Notes: generated from the letters alone by a model not told the origin. A DNA stretch of 59,117 nucleotides from Anaeromonas frigoriresistens (GCF_016820655.1 NZ_WSFT01000022.1:1-59117), one strand, 5' to 3'; positions 26,100 through 34,843 are shown, counted from the stretch's first letter. A program made the numbers and translations.

Positions 26100-26750
26100 A
26101 TGGATGACATAATGATAAGGAATATTGTAGATAAGGTGATCAAAAACCTATCAGATCAATCTGAAAAGGAAGAATATCTCCCAATTGAAGCCTCAGCAAG
26201 ACATGTACATCTTTCCAAGAATGAGGTAGAAGGACTCTTTGGAAAAGGCTATAGACTAACCCCTAAAAGAGAATTATCTCAGCCAGGGCAATTCCTAAGT
26301 CAAGAAAGGGTTGCCATAATAGGACCTAAGGGAATGTTTAAGAACGTTGCGGTACTAGGACCAGAAAGAAAAAATACTCAGGTAGAAATCTCTAGAACCG
26401 ATGCAATATCTTTAGGAGTAGATGCTCCAGTTAGAGAATCAGGAAATATAAAGGGAAGTTCTTCTATATTTATATCAGCTAATAAAAACATGATAGAGAT
26501 AAAAGAAGGAGCTATAGTAGCAAAGAGGCACATCCATATGCCACCAAAGGATGCTGAGAGATTTGGTCTAGAGGATAAACAGATAGTATCCGTGAAGGTA
26601 TTTAGTGATAGGCCAGTTATATTTGAAGATGTATTAGTAAGAGTAAATAAAGATTATAGATTAAATATGCATATAGATTTTGATGAAGCCAATGCCTGTA
26701 ATTTTAAAAATGGTGTAAAGGGACAAATATTGACAGAAAAGGGGAAATAA
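26100..26750 (+). CDS. pduL: Phosphotransacylase PduL
   Basis: Converts acetyl-CoA and phosphate to acetyl-phosphate and CoA, recycling CoA inside the shell. Two PduL repeats: ASARHVHLSKNEVEGLFG (about residues 31-48) and VAKRHIHMPPKDAERFGL (about 140-157) give the zinc-binding His cluster; RELSQPGQFLSQERV lies between. The first 20 residues (MDDIMIRNIVDKVIKNLSD) are a likely encapsulation helix. It replaces EutD, which is absent. GGAGGTGAG site, 11 nt after eutT. Confidence 0.94.
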   Translation: MDDIMIRNIVDKVIKNLSDQSEKEEYLPIEASARHVHLSKNEVEGLFGKGYRLTPKRELSQPGQFLSQERVAIIGPKGMFKNVAVLGPERKNTQVEISRTDAISLGVDAPVRESGNIKGSSSIFISANKNMIEIKEGAIVAKRHIHMPPKDAERFGLEDKQIVSVKVFSDRPVIFEDVLVRVNKDYRLNMHIDFDEANACNFKNGVKGQILTEKGK

Positions 26751-26751
26751 A

Positions 26752-27576
26752 ATGATAGACTTTACAAAGTCAGATGCCTTAATTACTGAATTAGAAGAGA
26801 CTATTAATAAACCTAAGAAAATTAAAGAGGGAGATAAATTATTAGTAGGAGTAGACTTAGGAACAGCATATATCGTGCTGGTAGTTTTAGATGAGGATAA
26901 AAACCCTGTGGCATGTGATATGGAATTTGCTCAAGTTGTAAAGGATGGACTGGTGGTAGACTATATAGGTGCTATGAATATAGTAAGAAAACTAAAGAAA
27001 AGGATAGAAGATAAGATTGAAGTTGAGCTTACCAAAGCAGCTATAGCTGTGCCACCAGGAACAGGCAAAAATGATAGTAAAACTCATATGTATGTAGTAC
27101 AGGGAGCAGGGATGGAAGTAACAAATATACTAGATGAACCTACAGCAGCAAATGCAGTATTGAATATAGATAATGGAGTCATCGTTGATATAGGAGGGGG
27201 AACTACAGGGCTATCTATAATAGAGGATAATGAAGTAGTATATGTTGCCGATGAAGCCACAGGGGGAACCCATTTAACTTTAGTAATAGCAGGAAGCTAT
27301 AAAATAAAATTTGAAGAAGCAGAAGAGTTAAAGACAGCCAGAGATAAGCAAAAAGAGGTATTTCCTGTGGTAATCCCAGTCATTCAAAAGATGGGGACTA
27401 TTGTAAAAAATCATATCCAGAACTATGATGTGAAGGAGATATACCTTGTAGGAGGTACCAGTTGTTTAGAGGGGTTGGAGGGAGTCATGGAAAGTGAGAC
27501 GAAGATAAGAACCATAAAACCTAAGAATCCATTTTTAGTAACGCCTTTAGGTATAGCTATGAATTGTAAGTTATAA
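26752..27576 (+). CDS. eutJ: Ethanolamine utilisation chaperone-like protein EutJ
   Basis: Hsp70/actin-fold protein (FtsA/EutJ group), 274 aa. VGVDLGTAYIVLVVLDE (about residues 32-48), the ATP-binding VDIGGGTTGLSII and YLVGGTSCLEGLEGV blocks are visible. Proposed to help assembly or folding of compartment enzymes; function is not proven for the family. Starts one base after pduL. Confidence 0.92.
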   Translation: MIDFTKSDALITELEETINKPKKIKEGDKLLVGVDLGTAYIVLVVLDEDKNPVACDMEFAQVVKDGLVVDYIGAMNIVRKLKKRIEDKIEVELTKAAIAVPPGTGKNDSKTHMYVVQGAGMEVTNILDEPTAANAVLNIDNGVIVDIGGGTTGLSIIEDNEVVYVADEATGGTHLTLVIAGSYKIKFEEAEELKTARDKQKEVFPVVIPVIQKMGTIVKNHIQNYDVKEIYLVGGTSCLEGLEGVMESETKIRTIKPKNPFLVTPLGIAMNCKL

Positions 27577-27587
27577 AGGATGTGAAT

Positions 27588-28283
27588 ATGTTGAATATCG
27601 ATTCAATGGATACTGAGAAATTGATTGAGTATATAATGCAGGAAGTCATGAAAAGGACTGAAGTGAGCAAAAAGGAAAGAATAGAAAGAGATAAAGTTTT
27701 AGCTATATCCTTTTCTACAGAGGATATTTCATATATAAATAAGGACTATTTTCATATAGATCATTTAGAAGAGATAGAAGGAAATATAGATATTACTTCC
27801 TATAAATATATTTTTTTAGGAAGTATGACCAATAAAGATATTGTTAATATTGCAATAGGTTTACCTACAGATAGGGTGTCCTCGGCTGTGATAGATTGCA
27901 TTTTTCAAGGTAAGAGGATTTATGTATTAAGAGAGGGAGTTCAATATTATAAATATAAAGATACTTCTAATGTACCCTTTTATAATATGATGAAATCTTA
28001 TGAAACTAAGCTTAAATCTTTTGGAATAGATTTTATAAGTAAAAATGATATCAACAATTTAATAGATGGAAATCAAGAAGATAAACCAATATCTAAGGAA
28101 GTTGTTAAAGGGATAGAAGAGTATACTCTCGACGAAAAGATAATTACTGAAGCTGTCATAAAAGACATTTATCAAAAGGGATATAAGGACGTTGTTATAA
28201 ATAAGAATACCAAAATAACTCCTTTAGCAAAGGACTATATAAGAGCTAATAGAATCAATATTTTAAGTAAATTAAAGGAGTAG
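27588..28283 (+). CDS. Ethanolamine-locus protein of unknown function
   Basis: About 231 aa. The N-terminus (MDTEKLIEYIMQEVMKRTEV) is an amphipathic helix like those of the cargo proteins here. The middle looks like an alpha/beta nucleotide- or flavin-type fold without a clear motif (YKYIFLGSMTNKDIVNIAIG). The C-terminus, ITEAVIKDIYQKGYKDVVIN then TKITPLAKDYIRANRINIL, resembles the N-terminus of EutT (LTESELRMIL...TPSAREYLNEKNIEL). Members occur in firmicute eut loci. ATG 27588 lies 7 nt from AAAGGA. Confidence 0.7.
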   Translation: MLNIDSMDTEKLIEYIMQEVMKRTEVSKKERIERDKVLAISFSTEDISYINKDYFHIDHLEEIEGNIDITSYKYIFLGSMTNKDIVNIAIGLPTDRVSSAVIDCIFQGKRIYVLREGVQYYKYKDTSNVPFYNMMKSYETKLKSFGIDFISKNDINNLIDGNQEDKPISKEVVKGIEEYTLDEKIITEAVIKDIYQKGYKDVVINKNTKITPLAKDYIRANRINILSKLKE

Positions 28284-28297
28284 GGAGGAAGGCATTT

Positions 28298-28567
28298 ATG
28301 ATAGTAGGAAAAGTAGTAGGAAATGTATGGGCCACAAGAAAAGATGAAGCGCTAAATGGACTGAAACTTTTAGTTGTAAAACCTTTAGACTATTCCTCAG
28401 AAAGAGATCTTCCTACTTTGGTTGCCACTGATACTGTTGGAGCAGGAATAGGAGAAACAGTACTGGTAGTTAAAGGTAGTTCCGCTAGAAAAGCTTTAGA
28501 TAGAGGAGATATTCCTATTGATGCAACAATTGTTGGAATAATAGATGTGGTGGATATACAGGATTAA
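28298..28567 (+). CDS. eutN: Microcompartment vertex protein EutN
   Basis: BMC-P (CcmL/EutN) pentamer that caps shell vertices. MIVGKVVGNVWATRKDEALN at the start and DTVGAGIGETVLVVKGSSAR are the family signatures. 89 aa. GGGAGGAAGG site, 14 nt after the upstream gene. Confidence 0.96.
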   Translation: MIVGKVVGNVWATRKDEALNGLKLLVVKPLDYSSERDLPTLVATDTVGAGIGETVLVVKGSSARKALDRGDIPIDATIVGIIDVVDIQD

Positions 28568-28586
28568 GGAAAAGAGGTGGTAAGTT

Positions 28587-29933
28587 ATGGATTTACTACA
28601 GAAAATATATGAGGCTGGAGTGGTAGGAGCAGGGGGTGCAGGCTTTCCAACCCATATAAAGTTAAATTGCCAAGTAGAATACTTTATTATAAATGCAGCT
28701 GAATGTGAACCTTTATTAAATACGGATAAATATCTAATGGCTACTAAAAGTGAAGAAATGATAAAGGCTATAGAAGAAGTAAGTAAACATATAGGAGCTA
28801 AACACCTTATCATAGCTATTAAGAAGAAATATAACAAAGAAATAGGTATTTTAAAGGATGCAATTGAAAGGCTAAATTCAAAAGTCCAATTATTCTATTT
28901 AGATAATTATTATCCTGCAGGGGATGAACAGATGATGGTATATGAAGTGACCGGTAGATCAATTCCTGAGGCTGGAATTCCTTTAGATGTTGGAGCAGTG
29001 GTATCAAATGTTGGTACATTAGTAAATATTCATGATGCAATGAAGGATAAACCAGTAACTGAAAAATATATAACTGTAGTAGGAGAAGTAAAGAATCCTA
29101 TAATGATCAAGGTACCAGTGGGGATTTCTATAAAAGAGTGTATCGAGGCTGCAGGAGGTAGTACTATAAAGGATTATGCCATTATAATAGGTGGTCCTAT
29201 GATGGGCACTATCATAGATGATGATGAATCCGATGAAAACTATATTAAAAAGACCGATGGTTCATTGATAGTATTACCTAAGGATCACTATATAGTTGAA
29301 AGGAAGAGAAAACCCCTTAAAACTATAATAAATGAGACTAGATCCGCATGTATTCAATGTAGATACTGTACAGATTTATGTCATAGATATCTTATAGGTC
29401 ATAAATTAAGACCCCATAAAATAATGAGAAATATAGGTATGTCAGAGCATGATGCAGAAATAATGAAGGAAGCTTTAATCTGTTGTGAATGTGGAATATG
29501 TGAGCTTTATTCATGCCCCATGGGGCTTTCCCCGAGACTGGTAAATACCTATATAAAAGGGGAATTACGAAAGGGAGGTATAAGACCAGAAAAGGGAAGT
29601 AAGGATATTGAAAGTAGAGAGATGATTGAATATAGAAAGATTCCTACAACAAGATTAATGGCAAGACTAGATATACTTAAATACTATGATCAAAAATTAG
29701 ATGATGTTAAGGAACTTCTTCCTAAAAAAGTTAGCATACCTTTAAGTCAACATATAGGTAAGCCTGCCAAGGCTATAGTATCGGTTGGAGATAATGTAGC
29801 TAAAGATCAGCTGATAGGGCAAATAGAAAGAAATGATATGGGTGCAAATATACATGCCACTATAGATGGAAAGGTAATAGAGGTGTCGGATAAAATAGTT
29901 ATTTTAAAGGAAGATAATGGGGTGATTTCATGA
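28587..29933 (+). CDS. pduS: PduS-like flavin/iron-sulfur cobalamin reductase
   Basis: RnfC/NuoF-related electron carrier. GVVGAGGAGFPTHIKL (about residues 8-23) is the NADH/FMN-binding start, followed by an SLBB domain. Two 4Fe-4S motifs, CIQCRYCTDLC (about 252-262) and CCECGICELYSCP (about 298-310), come next. The C-terminal lobe resembles a barrel-sandwich (IGKPAKAIVSVGDNVAKDQL). PduS reduces cobalamin and contacts PduT. The next gene starts 4 nt before its stop, so the two are coupled. Confidence 0.88.
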   Translation: MDLLQKIYEAGVVGAGGAGFPTHIKLNCQVEYFIINAAECEPLLNTDKYLMATKSEEMIKAIEEVSKHIGAKHLIIAIKKKYNKEIGILKDAIERLNSKVQLFYLDNYYPAGDEQMMVYEVTGRSIPEAGIPLDVGAVVSNVGTLVNIHDAMKDKPVTEKYITVVGEVKNPIMIKVPVGISIKECIEAAGGSTIKDYAIIIGGPMMGTIIDDDESDENYIKKTDGSLIVLPKDHYIVERKRKPLKTIINETRSACIQCRYCTDLCHRYLIGHKLRPHKIMRNIGMSEHDAEIMKEALICCECGICELYSCPMGLSPRLVNTYIKGELRKGGIRPEKGSKDIESREMIEYRKIPTTRLMARLDILKYYDQKLDDVKELLPKKVSIPLSQHIGKPAKAIVSVGDNVAKDQLIGQIERNDMGANIHATIDGKVIEVSDKIVILKEDNGVIS

Positions 29934-30478
29934 TAAGAACCATAGGGCTTATAGAATTAAATAGTATAGCTAAAGGGATAGAGTCAGCTGATGCTATGCT
30001 TAAGGCGGCAGAAGTGAACTTGATACTTTCAAATTCCATTTGTCCAGGAAAATATATAGTACTTATATCAGGAGATGTAGGAGCAGTGAAATCTGCTGTT
30101 GATGCAGGAAGAGATGTGGGGAAACAGTATATAGTTGATGAATTAGTCCTACCTAGTGTCCATCCTCAATTAATTAATGCTATAAATGGAGTTACCCAGG
30201 TAGGAGAAGTGAATGCAATAGGAGTTATGGAGTTTTTTAGTATAGCCACAGCAATAGTAGCTGCAGATTCAGCAGCAAAGGCTGCACAAGTAAACCTTAT
30301 TGAAATAAGATTAGGTTTTGCCATAGGAGGAAAGTCCTTTGTTACATTAAGTGGAGACGTAAGTGCAGTGAATGAGGCTGTTGAAGCAGGCTCTATGAGG
30401 GGTAAGGATAATGGAATGCTTATAAGTAAAGTTGTTATTCCATCCCCTAGAAAAGAATTATTTGAAAAGTTATTATAA
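29930..30478 (+). CDS. pduT: PduT-like tandem-BMC shell protein with a pore cysteine
   Basis: Two BMC domains (LIELNSIAKGIESADAMLKA and GVMEFFSIATAIVAADSAAK). The protein has a single cysteine, Cys38 in SNSICPGKY, at the place of the conserved Cys in PduT; in the trimer three such residues meet at the centre and could hold a 4Fe-4S cluster. Presence directly after pduS supports an electron path through the shell. 182 aa, full length. Confidence 0.9.
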   Translation: MIRTIGLIELNSIAKGIESADAMLKAAEVNLILSNSICPGKYIVLISGDVGAVKSAVDAGRDVGKQYIVDELVLPSVHPQLINAINGVTQVGEVNAIGVMEFFSIATAIVAADSAAKAAQVNLIEIRLGFAIGGKSFVTLSGDVSAVNEAVEAGSMRGKDNGMLISKVVIPSPRKELFEKLL

Positions 30479-30506
30479 GTAACAAAAAATAAAGGAGGAA
30501 TAATTT

Positions 30507-30794
30507 ATGGCTATAAAAAATGCATTAGGAATGGTAGAAACAAAAGGATTAGTAGGTTCTATAGAAGCAGCCGATGCTATGATAAAAGCAGCAAATGTTA
30601 CATTAGTAGGAAAAGAACATATTGGAGGTGGTTTTGTTACCGTAATGGTTAGAGGAGATGTAGGAGCTGTGAAGGCTGCTACTGATGCAGGGGCAGCAGC
30701 TGCAGAAAGAATTGGAGAGTTAGTCTCTGTACATGTTATACCTAGACCCCATGATGAAGTAGAGCATATCTTACCGAAGACAAGAATTGAATAA
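30507..30794 (+). CDS. eutM: Microcompartment hexameric shell protein EutM (copy 2)
   Basis: BMC-H protein nearly identical to the product at 24995; differences include [11 protein letters not shown] for [11 protein letters not shown] and a C-terminal KTRIE. Pore and edge residues (Lys of VKAANV/IKAANV, RPHDEV) are kept. AAAGGAGG site. Confidence 0.95.
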   Translation: MAIKNALGMVETKGLVGSIEAADAMIKAANVTLVGKEHIGGGFVTVMVRGDVGAVKAATDAGAAAAERIGELVSVHVIPRPHDEVEHILPKTRIE

Positions 30795-30839
30795 GGGAAG
30801 TAGAGGGCTTCTAAATATATTGTAAGAGGGGGAATTTTA

Positions 30840-31946
30840 ATGAGTATTAACGAGATTATTGTATATATAATGGTAGGTTTTATGGTACTGGGTGCATTAG
30901 ATAAGATATTCGGCAATAGATTTGGATTGGGCGAGAAGTTTGATGAAGGATTTATGGCAATGGGTTCTTTAGCTATAGCAATGGTAGGGGTTGTATCCTT
31001 AGCTCCAGTACTAGCTAAGATACTTACTCCAATTATAACACCTATATATAGCGCATTAGGTGCAGATCCAGCTATGTTTGCTACAACTCTTCTAGCTAAT
31101 GATATGGGTGGATATCCCCTAGCTATAGAGATGGCTCAAAGTCCAGAGGCAGGACTATTTGCAGGACTTATCCTTGGAGCAATGATGGGACCTACAATAG
31201 TATTTACTATACCAGTAGCTCTAGGTATAATTGATAAGAAAGATCATAAATTTTTAGCAACAGGTATATTAGCAGGTATAATAACTATTCCTATAGGTTG
31301 TTTAGTGGGTGGAATCGTAGCAGGCTTTGAATTATCTATGATATTTAGTAATCTACTTCCTATAATTATAGTATCTGTACTTATAGCACTAGGTCTGTGG
31401 AAAATACCAAACAAGATGATAAAGGGATTCACTGTATTTGGTAAAGGTGTAGTTATAGTTATAACTGCTGGTACAGCAGCTATAATAGTTGAGACTCTTA
31501 CAGGTATAGTTATAATACCAGGAATGGCACCAGTTTGGGATGGAATAGAGATAGTTGGTTCTATAGCATTGATGCTTGCAGGAGCATTCCCAATGGTACA
31601 TTTTATTACTAAAGTATTTAAGAAGCCTTTACTTAGAATGGGTAAAGTTTTAGGTATGGGAGATGTGGCTGCAGCAGGTATGGTAGCTACTTTAGCAAAT
31701 AATATACCAATGTTTGGTTTAATGAAGGATATGGATGATAGAGGTAAAATACTAAACGTAGCTTTTGCAGTAAGTGCAGCCTTCGTATTTGGTGACCACC
31801 TTGGATTTACAGCAGGGGTTGCAAAAGAAATGATATTCCCAATGGTAGTTGGAAAACTAGTTGCAGGTATAACAGCAGTTATGGTAGCGATGGTTATTGC
31901 AAATAAAACTCTTGGTAAAAAAGCAAAGGTTGAGAGTAATGAATAA
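30840..31946 (+). CDS. eutH: Ethanolamine permease EutH
   Basis: Integral membrane protein with about ten hydrophobic segments across 368 aa. GNRFGLGEKFDEGFMAMGSL near the N-terminus and ANDMGGYPLA, AMMGPTIVFTIPVALG and GDHLGFTAGV are EutH signatures. Imports ethanolamine, mainly at low external concentration. GAGGGGG site. Overlaps eutQ by 8 nt. Confidence 0.94.
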   Translation: MSINEIIVYIMVGFMVLGALDKIFGNRFGLGEKFDEGFMAMGSLAIAMVGVVSLAPVLAKILTPIITPIYSALGADPAMFATTLLANDMGGYPLAIEMAQSPEAGLFAGLILGAMMGPTIVFTIPVALGIIDKKDHKFLATGILAGIITIPIGCLVGGIVAGFELSMIFSNLLPIIIVSVLIALGLWKIPNKMIKGFTVFGKGVVIVITAGTAAIIVETLTGIVIIPGMAPVWDGIEIVGSIALMLAGAFPMVHFITKVFKKPLLRMGKVLGMGDVAAAGMVATLANNIPMFGLMKDMDDRGKILNVAFAVSAAFVFGDHLGFTAGVAKEMIFPMVVGKLVAGITAVMVAMVIANKTLGKKAKVESNE

Positions 31947-32388
31947 TATAGATGAAGAATTAGTAGCAGAAATAATTCAGAAGGTTTTGATGAAACAATT
32001 TAAAGAAAAAGAAAGTAAATTTATAAAAAAGATTGATGAAAGTGGAGTAGCAGTCATAAAGACAAATACAGTAAAACCTGAAAAGTTTGATACAGGAAAA
32101 GAAGGGGATAAAGTATACTTAAAGGATATATTGACCCTTGAAGAAAGTCCTAGAATAGGATGTGGAGTAATGGAGATGGAGGAATCCACCTTTGACTGGA
32201 CACTAAAGTATGATGAAGTAGACTATATAATAGATGGAACCCTAGAAATAGTAATAGATGATAGGAGAATAGTAGGAAAAGAAGGAGATATAATATTCAT
32301 ACCTAAAAACACTTCAATAAAGTTCAGTGCTCCTGAATATTCAAGATTCATGTATGTAGTATATCCAGCTAATTGGGATCAATTATAA
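31939..32388 (+). CDS. eutQ: Cupin-fold acetate kinase EutQ
   Basis: Cupin protein for which acetate kinase activity was shown in Salmonella; here it would turn acetyl-phosphate into acetate plus ATP, completing the pathway after PduL. Cupin motifs: MEMEESTFDWTLKYDEVDYI and IVGKEGDIIFIPKNTSIKF. The first 20 residues (NNIDEELVAEIIQKVLMKQF) are a possible encapsulation helix. The start inside eutH (ATG 31939) is chosen because the longer in-frame version reads through membrane-protein codons. Confidence 0.9.
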   Translation: MNNIDEELVAEIIQKVLMKQFKEKESKFIKKIDESGVAVIKTNTVKPEKFDTGKEGDKVYLKDILTLEESPRIGCGVMEMEESTFDWTLKYDEVDYIIDGTLEIVIDDRRIVGKEGDIIFIPKNTSIKFSAPEYSRFMYVVYPANWDQL

Positions 32389-32396
32389 AGTTTTAT

Positions 32397-32433
32397 ATAT
32401 AAAGGAGGGATTCAAATGAATCTCTCCTTTATA
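32397..32433 (+). terminator. Hairpin at the end of the eut locus
   Basis: TATAAAGGAGGGATTCA pairs with TGAATCTCTCCTTTATA across a 2-nt loop with one G-U. It lacks a T tract on the plus strand, so termination efficiency is uncertain. 32434-32684 holds only this, the repeat at 32500 and a short CTGTCAG/CTGACAG inverted repeat at 32629-32651. Confidence 0.5.
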
Positions 32434-32499
32434 GTGTAGAATTTGCTGGCTTCAAAAGGATAGGTATGATCATACTTGTTGATCCTCAGATTGAAATTT

Positions 32500-32550
32500 G
32501 TCACCCTGAGCGGAGTCGAAGGGTATTACCTTCACTACGTTCAGGGTGAC
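32500..32550. repeat. Dispersed intergenic repeat, full inverted copy
   Basis: GTCACCCTGAGCGGAGTCGA (plus AGG) is mirrored by CCTTCACTACGTTCAGGGTG (plus AC) across a 6-nt centre. This is the palindromic form of the element whose half-copies lie at 15276, 46868 and 49094. Confidence 0.8.
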
Positions 32551-32684
32551 GGTACTATGGATTGCCACTCAGGGCTTGTGGAAGAGTTTTGTTTCGGCTT
32601 TATCCTTGTTGGTCCTTAAGTATACAAGTCTGTCAGTGTGAGAGCTGACAGGGATGATATGAAGGAATTGAATCGTTATTAAAA

Positions 32685-32713
32685 TTGATAATTTTAAATT
32701 ATTATAATATAAT
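32685..32713 (+). promoter_or_regulatory. Promoter of the hexose-phosphate kinase gene
   Basis: TTGATA (32685-32690), a 17-nt spacer and TATAAT (32708-32713), 37 nt before the start codon. Confidence 0.7.
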
Positions 32714-32750
32714 AAAAGACAATATTTTCTGAAAATAAGGAGTGATATAG

Positions 32751-33677
32751 ATGATAGGAACAGTAACTTTAAATCCAGCGGTGGATAGGAGATACAATAT
32801 TGATAAGTTTGAGATTGGATCAGTTAAAAGGACTAAGAATTACTCTGCCAGTGCAGGAGGAAAGGGATTAAATGTTAGTAGAGTAGTTCGTATGCTAGGG
32901 GAAGAAGTAGGGGCCTTTGGTTTTTTAGGTGGAAGTACAGGGGACTATATATTAAATGAATTAGAGAAACTAGAAGTGAAGTCATACTTCACCAAAATAC
33001 AGGGTACCACCAGAACTTGTCTTAATATAATAGATGAGATAGGAGATAATATTGAGATTTTAGAGAAAGGTCCTATTATTGAGGAAGAAGAAGTAAATAG
33101 TCTTTTATCAAAGTTTAAAAAGGCAATTACTAAATTTGATATTATAACTATATCTGGTAGTATACCCTTAGGAGTAAAGGATAATATCTATGGAGAATTA
33201 ATACATATTGCTAATAAGAATAATATAAAGACTATTTTAGATACTAGTAAAGGTGCCTTTATAGAAAATTTAAAAGCATCTCCTTATATAGTGAAACCAA
33301 ATAAGGAAGAAGTAGAAAGTATAACTGGAATTAGTATGTGTAGTGAAGAAAATATAATTACTGCGGCGGAGAAAATATTGGAATTAGGGGCAAAAAATGT
33401 AGCTATCTCTCTAGGGGCAGAAGGAATGTATTTTATAGGAGTTGAAGGAAGATTTAAGGTGAATATACCTAAAATAGAATTAGTAAATGCCGTAGGATCA
33501 GGAGATAGTTCCGTAGCAGGATTTGCTGTAGGGTTCTCTCAAGGACTAGATATAGAGGGAGTATTAAAGTTGGCTAATGCCTGTGGTATTTCTAATGCAA
33601 TGGAGAAAAATACTGGATTTATAGACCCTGTTGTAGTTAAGGATTTAACAGAGAAAATTGAAATAAGTAGTTTATAA
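32751..33677 (+). CDS. PfkB-family sugar-phosphate kinase (1-phosphofructokinase / tagatose-6-phosphate kinase type)
   Basis: A 308-aa kinase of the FruK/LacC group. VTLNPAVDRRY at the start, GGKGLNVSR (about residues 37-45), KPNKEEVE and the anion-hole/catalytic block NAVGSGDSSVAGFAVG (about 245-260) with the base Asp. FruK and LacC cannot be told apart by eye. Because the cluster ends with a tagatose-1,6-bisphosphate aldolase, phosphorylation of tagatose-6-P at C1 is the likely job. It has its own promoter and terminator. AAGGAGTG site. Confidence 0.85.
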   Translation: MIGTVTLNPAVDRRYNIDKFEIGSVKRTKNYSASAGGKGLNVSRVVRMLGEEVGAFGFLGGSTGDYILNELEKLEVKSYFTKIQGTTRTCLNIIDEIGDNIEILEKGPIIEEEEVNSLLSKFKKAITKFDIITISGSIPLGVKDNIYGELIHIANKNNIKTILDTSKGAFIENLKASPYIVKPNKEEVESITGISMCSEENIITAAEKILELGAKNVAISLGAEGMYFIGVEGRFKVNIPKIELVNAVGSGDSSVAGFAVGFSQGLDIEGVLKLANACGISNAMEKNTGFIDPVVVKDLTEKIEISSL

Positions 33678-33687
33678 GATATAGACT

Positions 33688-33718
33688 ATTGATATATTTT
33701 TTTAAAAAATATATCAAT
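33688..33718 (+). terminator. AT-rich bidirectional hairpin
   Basis: ATTGATATATTTTTT pairs with AAAAAATATATCAAT around one base. T- and A-rich arms could end transcription in either direction, but there is no GC clamp. Confidence 0.45.
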
Positions 33719-33742
33719 AAATATTAAGTTAAATATTCCGGC

Positions 33743-33771
33743 TTGACAAAATAATCTGAATATTATATATT
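33743..33771 (+). promoter_or_regulatory. Promoter of the LacI / ABC / kinase / aldolase unit
   Basis: Perfect TTGACA (33743-33748), a 17-nt spacer and TATATT (33766-33771). Confidence 0.75.
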
Positions 33772-33778
33772 TAAAATA

Positions 33779-33822
33779 TAAACGTTTCAATTTTTTATTT
33801 TAACATACTTGAAACGATTCAA
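33779..33822 (+). promoter_or_regulatory. Two LacI-family operators
   Basis: TAAACGTTTCA begins at 33779 and TTGAAACGATTCAA lies at 33809-33822. Both are AAACG-centred palindromes of the LacI/CcpA kind. They sit between the -10 box and the LacI gene, so autoregulation is likely; CcpA could also use such sites. Confidence 0.65.
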
Positions 33823-33841
33823 TAAAGGAAATGGTGATAAG

Positions 33842-34843
33842 ATGTCCACGATAAAAGATGTAGCACAAGTATCTGGAATTTCCGTTGGTACAATATCCCG
33901 ATATTTAAACGGATATAATGTAAAGCCAGAAAATCAGGAAAAAATCGAAAAGGCTATAGAGGAATTAAATTATAGAGTAAATCCTATAGCCAGAGGATTA
34001 AAGACTAATAAATCTTTTACCATAGGAATTATAGTACCTAGTATCACTGATGTTTTCGCCAATCAGGTTATTGAAGGGGTAGAAGATATATTAGAAAGAG
34101 AAAATTATAGCATAATTATCTGCAGTTCTAGAAATAGACTGAAGACTGAAAAGGAGAAGCTTTCATTCCTAAAGGAAAAAAGAGTAGATGGTATAGTTAT
34201 GATGCCAGTTTCTGATGAGAGTAAGCATGTTAATGAATTTATTGAGGAAGATATTCCTTTAATACTTATTGACCGTCTATTGGAAGAAGTAAAATGTGAC
34301 GGTGTTGTTTGTGACAATGTAAATGGTTCTTATCATGCTATGGAAGAACTAATTAGATACGGTCATAGAAGGATAGGTATTATTGCTGGTCCGGAAAACG
34401 TATACACAGCTAGGGAACGTTTAAACGGATACAAAAGATCTTTAAATGATTATCAAATCTCTATTGATGAAGAACTTATACAATATGCTAAATATGAAAA
34501 AAATGGAGGATTAGAAGGTTATGAGAATCTAATGAATCTTTCTAATCCACCAACAGCCATATTTGCAACTAACTATGAAACTACTATGACAGGAATAAAG
34601 TACTTTATGGAAAGAGGAATTAAGATTGGTGAAGATATATCCTTTTTTGGATATGACAATACCGATATATTCCAGATGTTAACTCCATCAATTTCAACAG
34701 TAGTACAACCTATGAATGAAATTGGTGAAGAGGCTGCAAAGCTTTTATTAAGTAGGATTGAAGGGAATTTTACTATTCATCCTATCATTCAAAGATTAAA
34801 AACAAGATTATTACTTGGATCATCTGTAAAGAAAATTTTTTAG
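33842..34843 (+). CDS. LacI-family transcriptional regulator
   Basis: N-terminal HTH TIKDVAQVSGISVGTISRYL (residues 3-22), hinge near residue 50, then a periplasmic-binding-protein-like sugar domain (FTIGIIVPSITDVFANQVIE through the C-terminus). The true start is ATG 33842; an upstream in-frame TTG lies inside an operator. Likely represses its own gene and the transporter genes behind it, with the imported sugar or a phosphate of it as inducer. Confidence 0.9.
   Translation: MSTIKDVAQVSGISVGTISRYLNGYNVKPENQEKIEKAIEELNYRVNPIARGLKTNKSFTIGIIVPSITDVFANQVIEGVEDILERENYSIIICSSRNRLKTEKEKLSFLKEKRVDGIVMMPVSDESKHVNEFIEEDIPLILIDRLLEEVKCDGVVCDNVNGSYHAMEELIRYGHRRIGIIAGPENVYTARERLNGYKRSLNDYQISIDEELIQYAKYEKNGGLEGYENLMNLSNPPTAIFATNYETTMTGIKYFMERGIKIGEDISFFGYDNTDIFQMLTPSISTVVQPMNEIGEEAAKLLLSRIEGNFTIHPIIQRLKTRLLLGSSVKKIF

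Noticed and set aside
32434..32684. Possible small RNA gene in the gap after eutQ
   Set aside because: The hairpins there are explained by the dispersed palindrome and a simple inverted repeat; no promoter-terminator pair frames them.
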